Source of the DNA: Streptomyces katrae
GTDB lineage: Bacteria > Actinomycetota > Actinomycetes > Streptomycetales > Streptomycetaceae
Assembly: GCF_002028425.1 (NCBI RefSeq)
Contig: NZ_CP020042.1
Span: 7,440,852-7,504,851, forward strand
Direction: 5' to 3'
DNA length: 64,000 nt
The notes under the pieces were generated by a model. It did no database searches and was not told the DNA's origin. It saw nothing but the letters and a program-made list of their open reading frames with translations. Position 1 is the stretch's first letter. Every line of letters begins with the position of its first letter. The translations under genes were made by a program, and so were the position numbers. Below are positions 17,017 through 24,899 of this stretch, one piece after another.

Positions 17017-17533
17017 ACGACGACGGCTCTCAGGCGACCGAGCCGATGCGCCGCGTTTCCCGGGCCGCCGTGTCGTGTGGATCGGGGTGTGCGCCCGTCA
17101 TCCAGGCCCCGATGCCGCCGCTCGACAACCCCGAACTCGCCCTGGCCCACAGCCGCCGTGCCGTGCGGTGCCAGCACACCGAGCGCGGCCAGGGTGCGCG
17201 GGGGGTGCCCGTGGTCGAAGGCCAGTCGGCACCCCTCGGTGTGGACGCTCGCGGCCCGGCTCCGCCGTGAGTTCGCCGATCTGGTGCAGGCCCCCGCACA
17301 CAGGCGTGCGGGAGCGTCGTCACATCGGCCGCCAGCGGGCGCCCATGCCGGCCGGGGGCACCACAGGGACGGGAAACGGCGGTTCATCCACTCGTGCGTC
17401 GGGGTTCGGCGCCGCCCCGGCTGGCCGTGGGCCGGCAGGCCGTCGCCGCCGACTGGACCACCACCCCTGGCCGCCGTCGGCATCAGCTGACACACACCGG
17501 AAGGGGATCGACTCGCCGTTCCCGGGGTGAGCC
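17017..17533. other. No supported gene
   Basis: About 500 bases. Minus-strand pieces such as VHTEGCRLAFDHGHPPRTLA followed by ALGVLAPHGTAAVGQGEF look protein-like but have no start, no steady frame and no family I recognise. They may be a decayed gene. Confidence 0.4.
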
Positions 17534-18034
17534 TCAGGTGGCGGAGCCGGCGGCGGCGCCGGTGACAAGGTCGGCGCCCCAGCGGGCGATGGCGGCCTCC
17601 AGGTCCAGAGGGCCCGTCTTCGGTGCCTCGCCGGGTGCCGCCCAACCCTCGCGCGGCACCCGCCACATCACCTCGAACTCGTTGCCGTCCGGGTCCTTGG
17701 CGTAGAAGGACATGGAGCGGTGGTGGTCGGTGGCGCCGAGCAGCGCCCTGCGCTGGCCGAGTGTCCGGCCGATCTCGGCCAGCTCGCCCAGTGTGCCGAC
17801 CTCCCAGGCCAGGTGGTACAGGCCGACCCGGCCCGCCTGCGGGCCGGGTGCGTCGGCGCCGATCGCGAACAGGCCGAGGTCGTGGTCGTTGAGCGTTTCC
17901 CGGGCGCTGAGGAAGGCGGCCCGCCCGGGGAATTCGGTGTCGACCTTGAAGCCCAGCACGTCGGTGTAGAACGCGGCCGAGGCTGCGACGTCGCGGACGT
18001 AGAGCACCGCGTGGTTGAGGCGGCGTACCGGCAT
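17534..18034 (-). CDS. VOC-family (glyoxalase/dioxygenase superfamily) protein
   Basis: A 166-residue single-domain vicinal-oxygen-chelate protein. It opens with VRRLNHAVLYVRDVAASAAFYTD, the usual first beta-alpha unit with a metal-ligand His, and ends with the second half-domain RSMSFYAKDPDGNEFEVMW, where the Glu of NEFE is the expected ligand. ATG 18034 has a GGGAGAAG site. Such proteins are dioxygenases, lyases or resistance proteins; the substrate cannot be told. The promoter region carries a remarkable cluster of palindromes (18055-18105), indicating tight regulation. Confidence 0.88.
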   Translation of the reverse strand: MPVRRLNHAVLYVRDVAASAAFYTDVLGFKVDTEFPGRAAFLSARETLNDHDLGLFAIGADAPGPQAGRVGLYHLAWEVGTLGELAEIGRTLGQRRALLGATDHHRSMSFYAKDPDGNEFEVMWRVPREGWAAPGEAPKTGPLDLEAAIARWGADLVTGAAAGSAT

Positions 18035-18054
18035 CGGGCTTCTCCCTTGCGAAG

Positions 18055-18105
18055 TTCAAATTTGAATCGAATTGCTTCGACGATACCGAGTGATTCGAAT
18101 TCGAA
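18055..18105. promoter_or_regulatory. Cluster of three AT-rich palindromes (probable operators)
   Basis: TTCAAATTTGAA (18055-18066) and TTCGAATTCGAA (18094-18105) are perfect 12-bp palindromes. Between them TCGAATTGCTTCGA (18067-18080) is a 5+4+5 inverted repeat. All share a TTC-A/G-AA half-site, typical of dimeric repressors such as MarR or TetR types. They lie 21-71 bases upstream of the VOC gene start in otherwise very GC-rich DNA. Confidence 0.8.
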
Positions 18106-18222
18106 CAACCCGGTGCGGATGTGGCCACCGCGAGACGCACCGCGAACGCGGTGGGATCGGGAGGTGACGACAGCGCCGCGAAGCCGCAGCCGGCCGCTGC
18201 CGGAGCCCGTAAGGTCGGCGGA

Positions 18223-18979
18223 ATGGAAGCCCGTACCCCGCCCGTACTCTTCCTGCCCGCCCCCCCGTACCTCCACCGCCGAACTCCTCGCCCGCGCCGC
18301 CGCGTGGCGCGGCTACGACGTGGTCGGCCGCGCGGCGCACGCCGAGGGGCGCCGGGTGCACTGGTACGGCGGCCCCCGTGCGGCCGCCCGCGGGGCCGGT
18401 CCGCTGGGCCTCGGGCTGCTGGAGCCGGCCGACGAGTGGCTGACGCGCGTACCGCGCCCTCTCCTGCGGCGCTCCGTGCGGCTCACCACCCTGGCCGTGG
18501 CCCGGATGCTGCGGGAGCGGCTCTTCGTGAAACCGCCCTCGGCCAAGCTCGATCTGCTGCCCGCCGCCGTCCACGCGGACGGGACCGGCGGCGGGCCGCT
18601 GCCCGGCGGGCTTGACGGGGCCACGCCGGTGCCGGTCAGCGGGGTGGTGGAGTTCGAGGCCGAGTACCGGCTGTTCGTCATCGACGGCGAAGCCGTCGCC
18701 GGCAGCCGCTGCGCCGTCCACGGACGCCTCGACCCGGTGCCGCTGGACACGGAGAGCCGTGCCTTCGGCCGTACCGTCCTCGAGGCCACGGCCGCCGGCC
18801 TGCCCAGCGCGGGCTGTCTGGACATCGGCTGGCTCGCCGACGGCGGCTGGGCGGTGGTCGAGGCCAACAAGGCCTGGTTCGCCCACTGTTACGCCGCCGA
18901 ACCGGACCGCGTCCTCGACGTGCTGCTCCGCGCCGCCGGCCCCTCACCGAGGTCGCCGAGCGGGACCGGCCGCACCTGA
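18223..18979 (+). pseudogene. ATP-grasp domain protein, frameshifted in a C-run
   Basis: The N-terminus MEARTPPVLFLPAP starts at ATG 18223 in one frame. The rest (STAELLARAAAWRGYDVV to the end) is in another. Removing one C from the seven-C run at 18260-18266 joins them as LPAPRTSTAELLAR. The C-terminal half has ATP-grasp signatures: EFEAEYRLFVIDGEAV, then CLDIGWLADGGWAVVEANKAW with the metal-binding Glu/Asn. It resembles streptomycete ATP-grasp (DUF4343-type) proteins of about 250 residues. Either a real recent mutation or a sequencing indel; only re-reading the run can tell. Confidence 0.75.
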
Positions 18980-19061
18980 GGGGCCCCCGGTCCGCCCCGG
19001 ACCGGGCCCGCGCCTGACCGACCGCCGCGGACTGTCAGTGCCGGATCCTACGATCGGCACC

Positions 19062-19922
19062 ATGCGCGAATACTTCACGACAGGCGGGCGGAGGCTGTCG
19101 TACCTGGACTTCGGCGGTCAGGGGAAGCCGCTCCTCGCCCTGCACGGGCACTACAACGAGGCATCGGCGTTCGCCCCGCTCGCGGAGGCGCTGGCGCCTC
19201 GGTGGCGGGTGATCGCCCTCGACCAGCGCGGACACGGGGAGTCCGACCGCGCCGACAGCTATGGGCGGGGGGACTACGTGGCCGACCTCCTCGCCCTCCA
19301 CCGGCACCTGGGATGCGGCCCGGTGCCGGTGCTGGGGCATTCACTGGGCGGGGTCAACGCCTACCAGTTCGCCGCGCACCACCCCGACCGGGTCGAACGG
19401 CTGATCGTGGAGGACATCGGCGCGGTCGTCGACTGCGACTGGTCGTTCACCACGCGCCTTCCCGCACACGCGCCGTCCAGGCAGGCGCTGGCCGAGGCAC
19501 TGGGCCCGGCCGCACCCTACCTGGAATGCGCGTTCCGCCGGCGGGAAAGGGACTGGGGTTTCTCCTTCGGCATCGAGGACACCATCGCGTCCCAGAAGGC
19601 GCTGTGCGGTGATCACCGGGCCGACTGGACCGCCGTGCCCTGCCCCACCCTGCTGGTGCGCGGCACGGAGAGCGACGAGCTGACGGCCGGTCACGCCCGG
19701 ACCATGGTCGCCCTCCGGGAAGGCCGCGCGCGCCTGGTGGAGCTGGCCGCCGGTCACGTCGTGCACCACGACGCCCCGGAGCAGTTCGCCGCCGCCGTCA
19801 CGGCCTTCCTGGCGGAAGGAGTACCTCCCGTCATAGGCGTGTACGCCGTGGGCGTCGGTGCTCCACGGGGACGGGCTGGCCATGCCCTGGCGGCGCAGCA
19901 CGGCGGTTCTTCTCTTGCTTGA
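19062..19922 (+). CDS. Alpha/beta hydrolase
   Basis: 286 residues from ATG 19062. Standard fold markers: LLALHGHYNEASAF (oxyanion HG), LDQRGHGESDR, and nucleophile elbow VLGHSLGGVNAYQFAAHHPD. The acid probably lies in RGTESDELTAGH and the His in AGHVVHHDAPEQF, close to the usual C-terminal end. The last 30 residues (after FLAEGVPPVIG) look like read-through, so the original C-terminus may have been shorter. No signal peptide. Substrate unknown. Confidence 0.85.
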   Translation: MREYFTTGGRRLSYLDFGGQGKPLLALHGHYNEASAFAPLAEALAPRWRVIALDQRGHGESDRADSYGRGDYVADLLALHRHLGCGPVPVLGHSLGGVNAYQFAAHHPDRVERLIVEDIGAVVDCDWSFTTRLPAHAPSRQALAEALGPAAPYLECAFRRRERDWGFSFGIEDTIASQKALCGDHRADWTAVPCPTLLVRGTESDELTAGHARTMVALREGRARLVELAAGHVVHHDAPEQFAAAVTAFLAEGVPPVIGVYAVGVGAPRGRAGHALAAQHGGSSLA

Positions 19923-20225
19923 GCAGGACCTCCTTGAGCAGGCCCTCGACGTCGTCGTCCAGACGCAGGACGGGGCCGCCGCCCTTCGAGCGGCCCTTGT
20001 TCTCTCCGGCGATCTTGTTCCAGGGTCGCGCGCACGACGTCCACGGTCGTCGCCACCTGAGCGGCGGCGCTGCGGCCGCGTTCGGCGAGGGCCTCGGGCG
20101 CCGGCCCCAACGCGTCCGGCGGCCGGCCCCGGCGCCCGCGGTGATGGTGAAGGCCAGAGGCCGTGCTCCGCCGTGGTCCGGCAATGGCGACCGCGGCGGG
20201 GGAGCCGCGGAAAGGGGAGCAGATG
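19923..20225. other. No supported intact gene
   Basis: On the minus strand a short coding-like piece (GGGPVLRLDDDVEGLLKEVLL, then KQEKNRRAAPPGHGQPVP) ends at a stop at 19831, overlapping the tail of the hydrolase gene. I do not recognise it and see no start. Otherwise empty. Confidence 0.35.
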
Positions 20226-20907
20226 AGGTACTTCCACGCGATGGCTTCCGGCCTCTCACGACTCTGGGCAGCGGCACGGCCCAGGCAGTGCAGGGCTGGC
20301 AGGAGACCACGGCGCAGGGCACGGCTCAGGCCCGTTCCGCCGGGGCGGAGGACCACTGCCTGGTGGAAGGGGTCGACCTCAACGCCTTCCTGTCGATCAG
20401 GGAACGGATCATCGGCCCATCGGCCCATCGGCCCATCGGCCCGGCGGCCCGCCGGCCCGCCGGCCCGCCGCGTCGCCGTGGCGAAGAAGCCGTGGGTCCG
20501 CAGCTTCCCCAGCTGGGGCACGGCCGCCGACGCCGCCACCGCCGTCTACCCGGCGGGATACACGCCGTCCGTGCCGAAGCCGCTGGACGACTTCGTCCTG
20601 AAGTTCCTCGGCGTGCGGATCGTCCAGGACATCGGTACACCGCAGGAGCGGAGCTTCTCCTTCGGGCCAGAGGTCCTGCGCCTCGTACGGATCGAGGAAG
20701 GGCTGCCCTTCTCCTACTTCGCGTCCCCGGCGCTGCCCGGCCTCAGGCCTGGTACGCACACGACCACGGTGTTCTTCCGGACGAGCTCCGAGCACTGCGA
20801 CGGGCTGGGAACCGTCCGGGAGGACAACTGCCTCCCCGCGGGTGACAACCAGTACACGGGCAACACCCCCCTTCGAGGCCGTCAGGAAGCGGGACGCCGC
20901 CGGTTGA
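20226..20907 (+). pseudogene. Hypothetical protein gene broken by frameshifts and a repeat expansion
   Basis: Coding-like sequence in two frames. The first part (LTTLGSGTAQAVQGWQETTA, EDHCLVEGVDLNAFLSIRER) is one frame. After the repeat at 20411-20470 a second frame gives KPLDDFVLKFLGVRIVQDIG, SFSFGPEVLRLV and GTHTTTVFFRTSSEHCDGLG. At the end, deleting one C from the run at 20866-20871 would change the tail to NTPFEAVRKRDAAG with a stop at 20905-20907. The family is not recognised. At least two lesions make it non-functional as read. Confidence 0.55.
20411..20470 (+). repeat. Tandem CGGCCCAT / CGGCCCGC short repeat
   Basis: Four copies of an ATCGGCCC octamer run into repeated GGCCCGCC units. 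The tract sits exactly where the reading frame of the surrounding broken gene changes, consistent with slippage. Confidence 0.85.
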
Positions 20908-21411
20908 CCCGGTGGCATGGCATCCGTCCGGGAGTAGCTCGACATGCCCTCGCCCCGGCGTGCCGCCGCCTTCCCGCTCCAGGCACCGTCAGAGCCTGGA
21001 TGCCCTTGTGAAAGGCTTTCGCGCCCCGCCCGGATGTGGGCCGCGCCCGTCCTTGCGGGCGTCTGGCGGGCTTCGTACGGCCCGCGCCACCGGCGCTGCG
21101 CTCGGCCACTCTGGCTTTGTCGGTCAGTAGCGAGAACGTTTGTTGCCCAAAGCGAGAACACCTTGTGGGCGCGGAAGATGATGTAGCCGAGTTTCAGCAA
21201 CGCCCGGTTGCTTGACTTGCCCCGGATGTCGTGCGTTCCCCGGCGGCGGTGGATGCGGAGCCTGGCGGTGTGCCGCGTACGGTCAGCGTGCGCATGAAGA
21301 GCAAAGCCCGCGGCACGTGGTCCAAATCCCTGCGGACGAAGACGCCGGTAAGCGCCCACGAGGTAGCCGTCCTGCGGCCCGGTTCAGGAGGCGAGGTGGC
21401 AGGATGACGCG
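20908..21411. other. No supported gene
   Basis: About 500 bases. A minus-strand stretch around 21130-21270 reads RGKSSNRALLKLGYIIFRAHK, which looks like a fragment of a real protein, but it has no start, no family I can name and no neighbours in frame. Confidence 0.4.
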
Positions 21412-22899
21412 GTGTCCGACTCTCTGCACGAACTGTGGCTGCGCGGCATCGCCCTCAATCCGGCGGCGCCCTCCGACGTCCTGACACGCCTGGTCGATCC
21501 AGCGGCTGGTGAGGTCGGCCTGCTGATGTGCGCGGGTCGTGACCTGCCCGACGCCGTCATCGACGCGGCCCTGAACCACCCGGACAGAAGGATCCGCCGG
21601 GCGCTCGCGCAGAACCGGCACATCGACCCCGCACGACTCGTCCCCTTGGCGACGGACCCGTCGGGGATCGTCCGCGGGTGGCTCGCCGGCGGCGTGCCTG
21701 CCCATCTCCGCCCGCGATGGGTCCGACCACTGCCGGACGACATCCTCGTCACCCTCCTGACCGCCCGGGACGGGGGCGAAGACGGCACGCTCACCGCGAA
21801 CGAGATCGTCGGGGAGCTCGTTTCCTCCCGGCAGATCCCTTTGGCCTTCCACCGCTCCATGGCCGGGCACGAGCACCCCGGGCTCCGTGAACGCGCCACC
21901 CGGGAGTGGCAGTCGCTCACCGACGCGCAGCGGGAGGCCCTGCTCGACGACCCCGACCCCGCGGTACGGAAGGCGGCGCAGGAGCACAGCTGGGTGCTGG
22001 ATCCGGAACGGGTGGAGGCCAGGCTGCCGTCCTACGGCTCCCGCGGCAGGCCGTTCGTGTTCGGCACGTGTGCACTGTCCCCCACGGTCGTCGAGCAGTG
22101 CTTCGCGGACGGCACGGTGCACCCCCTGACCTGGAATCCCCAAACCCCGGCCGATGCCGTTACCCGGCTCGCCCGCCACCCCGAGGCGCAGATCCGTGAG
22201 TTGGTCGCCGCCCGGCCCGACCTCGGACCGGACCTGGTGGCGGAGCTGAGGGAGGACCCGGACGAGGACGTGCGGATGCGCGCACGCCTCCGCCCCTTCC
22301 CCCGCACCTGGGCCGAGTAGTGGGCGATCGACAGGGTCATCGGGCATGGCCCGGACTGCACCTGCCCGATCACGGAGCCGACCGGCGAACCGTCGCCCGA
22401 CTGGTTCGCCGCCTGCGCGGCGTCCGAGGAACCGGTGCTCCGCCGGGTCGCGGCGCGCTTCCCCGGCCTGCCTGCGGAACTCGCCGCGACACTGGCACAG
22501 GACGACGACGAGGAGGTACGGATCCTGCTGGCCTGCCACCACCCGCTGGCTCCGCCCCAACTCCTCCTGGACGTCTTCGTCACCCGCCCGGCCCACCGAC
22601 CGCACCTGCTGACTCTGCCCGCGTTCCCCCGCACCGGCTGGGCCCACCTCGTCGGCCACCCGGATACCGACGTACGGGCCCTTGCCGCAGCCGATCCCAC
22701 CCTGGCCGAGGCCCCGGTGGAAGACCCCGACGAGTCGGTGTGCCGGGCAGCCGCTGCCAACCCGAGCTTGACACCGGAAGCCCTGGATGCCCTCCTCGCT
22801 GACTCGCGCACCGCCGAGGGTGCCGCGGCAAACCCCTCGCTCCCCGTGCCCCGCATGCACGCACTGCTCGACCGCTGCCTGAACGACTCCGCCACCTGA
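21412..22899 (+). pseudogene. LRV/HEAT-like repeat protein split by an amber codon
   Basis: A 496-codon frame from GTG 21412, interrupted only by TAG at 22318-22320 (TWAE-stop-WAIDRVIGHGPDCTCP). Both halves are in the same frame and share the same helical repeat style: DPSGIVRGWLAGG, HPEAQIRELVAARPDLGPDL, HPDTDVRALAAADPTLAEAP, ESVCRAAAANPSLTPEALDAL. This resembles leucine-rich-repeat-variant proteins. A CAG-to-TAG change is the simplest cause. The C-terminal half has no own ribosome site. A relic of a second copy lies at 48508. The function of such proteins is unknown. Confidence 0.8.
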
Positions 22900-23594
22900 C
22901 CGCAGGGCGGACACTGAGAGACGACGCCCTCCCAGCGATCACAGGTCTGGCAAGCTCCGTCGGCCATCGGCCGACGCCGACGCTCCGGACAGGTGTGTCC
23001 AAGTCTCGTCAACATTCCGGGCATCAGTGACAAGCGGCTGCTCCTGCAACTCACCTACAAACGTTTTCCGTTCTCACCTACGCAGCAGCCACTCATCACC
23101 AGGCCGGCCAGCGGCAGACGCCCGTGATGTGGAGGTCGTGTCCGTTGGAGGCGGTGCTCGGCCGGTTCGAGGGACGTACCGGTCGGGGGTGGCGAGCCAG
23201 GCGTGGTGCTCGCCTTCCGTGGTGATGGTCAGGCCGCGAACCGTTCGGTCGTCGCGGACCACGTCGCGGTAGATCCTCGGGTCCGTGCGCCGCCCGCGCA
23301 TCAGCATGAACGCCGCCTGCCGACCTCGTCGCCCTCAGCCTGGCCGGCCGGCTCCCCCCGGCACCACTGCAGCCATGGGCCTGTGAATGTCCCCCCCCTC
23401 GACCTGGAACCCCTGGATCTCGGCAGGGCTCGGCACCCCCACAACTCCACCGACCCGGGGCATCGCTGGTTCCGTGAGCACCTGGCGGCCGCTGTCCTCA
23501 CCCCGGCCGGACCGGTCGCGACGGGCGCCCGAGCGGCGCACCGACCGAGCCCGGCCCACCCGTCCACCGGCCGGTACGCGTGGCGCCCGGGCCG
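22900..23594. other. No supported intact gene; possible remnants
   Basis: About 700 bases. A minus-strand frame (23307-23074) reads MLMRGRRTDPRIYRDVVRDD then RTVRGLTITTEGEHHAWLAT, and a plus-strand stretch from 23387 reads LDLGRARHPHNSTDPGHRWF with a following helix, somewhat like the end of a LysR-type regulator. Both lack clear starts and contexts. Confidence 0.4.
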
Positions 23595-24560
23595 TCAGGC
23601 GGCGGTCTTGGACCGGAGTACGTCGTCGCCGTAGAGGTCTTGCACCCAGTCGGCCCGGTAGACGGTTTCGAGGTAGCGCTCCCCGAGGTCGGGGGCGATG
23701 GCGACCGCGGTCACCGGCCGGTCCCGCTGGGCCAGCCACTGGGCGGCGCCATTGACCACGGTCCCGGTGGAGCCGCCGAAGACGAAGCCGTGGCGGGCCA
23801 GTTGGTGGCAGGTACGGATCGTGTCGGCTTCGTCGACATGGACCACGTCGTCGACGTAGGAGCAGTCGAGGAGCGGGGGGCGGATGCTGGTGCCGAGGCC
23901 GGGGATCATGCGGCGGTTGGGCGGCCGTCCGAAGGTGGCGGAGCCCTCCGCGTCGATCGCGACGATGCGTACCGGGCGGTGCCAGGTGCGGAAGTAGCGG
24001 GCGCACCCCATGAGGGTCCCGGTGGTGCCGGCCCCGATGAAGAGCACGTCGAGGTCAGGGAAAGCTCGGGCGATGGCCGGTGCGGTGGTGCGGTAGTGGG
24101 CGGCTTGGTTGTTGGGGTTGGTGTACTGGTTGAGCCAGACGTAGCGGTCGTCGGACGCGCACAGGGCGCGGACGTGGTCGATCCGGGCGCCGAGCAGGCC
24201 GCCGGTGGGGGAGGGTTCGGTGATGACGTGGACCTCGCTGCCGAGGGCTTCCAGGAGCAGCCGGGTCGCCAGGTTGCAACGGGAGTCCGTCACGCACACG
24301 AACCGGTAGCCCTTGCTGGCTGCGATCATGCTCAGTGCCACGCCGAGGTTGCCGGAGGAGGATTCGACCAGGACGGAGTCCTGGGAGAGCAGGCCGTCGC
24401 GTTCGGCAGCCTCGACCATCGCGATCGCGGCTTTGAGCTTGATCGACCCGGCGAAATTGAACCCTTCGCACTTCAGGAACAGCCGGTGCCCGGTGATCGC
24501 CTCGAGGTCGATGTAGAGATCGTCCTGGTTGAATGCCTGGGGGGTCGAGATGACCGGCAT
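23595..24560 (-). CDS. sbnA: SbnA-like PLP enzyme for 2,3-diaminopropionate synthesis
   Basis: 321 residues, ATG 24560 preceded by an ideal AAGGAGG site. It is a cysteine-synthase-fold PLP enzyme: CEGFNFAGSIKLKAAIAM carries the Schiff-base lysine (K41), ESSSGNLGVALSMIAASKGY binds the substrate carboxylate, and GAGTTGTLMGCARYF is the phosphate loop. The closest known type is SbnA, which joins O-phospho-L-serine and L-glutamate to N-(1-amino-1-carboxy-2-ethyl)-L-glutamate. SbnB, the next step, is encoded at 31182. It is transcribed away from the NRPS operon across a shared promoter region. Pairing with sbnB makes the Dap role strong. Confidence 0.9.
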   Translation of the reverse strand: MPVISTPQAFNQDDLYIDLEAITGHRLFLKCEGFNFAGSIKLKAAIAMVEAAERDGLLSQDSVLVESSSGNLGVALSMIAASKGYRFVCVTDSRCNLATRLLLEALGSEVHVITEPSPTGGLLGARIDHVRALCASDDRYVWLNQYTNPNNQAAHYRTTAPAIARAFPDLDVLFIGAGTTGTLMGCARYFRTWHRPVRIVAIDAEGSATFGRPPNRRMIPGLGTSIRPPLLDCSYVDDVVHVDEADTIRTCHQLARHGFVFGGSTGTVVNGAAQWLAQRDRPVTAVAIAPDLGERYLETVYRADWVQDLYGDDVLRSKTAA

Positions 24561-24899
24561 GGTCGCCTCCTTGTGTGCACTCGCATCGGCGTCCGGGTGC
24601 CGAGGCCCGGTGTGGCGGCGGTTCGGGGAGCAATCCGTCGGCTGCGGCGCCTTCGGGGCCACTACCAGTACGCGGGCTGACCGCGGCCCTGTCACGTCAC
24701 CTGATCTCGGGACTTGACACCGGTCGCCATCACGGCTCGGCGCCGCCGCTCTAGCCCCGGGGACACCTCATGTCAAGCCACGACATCGAGCGGCATGACG
24801 GGCGTCCGGAGGCCCGGCCTACTGGAAGGGCGGCATCGCGCCTCCGCCCTTGAAGGCCTCCGCCTTGCTGCGCCCCCCGAACGTCGTCGAGGAGCAGAC
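24561..24899. promoter_or_regulatory. Divergent promoter region of the Dap/NRPS locus
   Basis: 339 bases between sbnA (minus) and the Pls-like gene (plus). Both genes have strong ribosome sites at its edges (AAGGAGG and GAGGAG). It should carry back-to-back promoters and any operator for the whole locus. I cannot place boxes or an operator with confidence. Confidence 0.6.

Noticed and set aside
20411..20470. Possible CRISPR-like array
   Set aside because: Units are only eight bases long without spacers; it is a simple tandem repeat.
23595..24560. Ordinary cysteine synthase (cysK)
   Set aside because: The lysine-loop sequence CEGFNFAGSIKLK and the sbnB partner in the same locus fit SbnA better.
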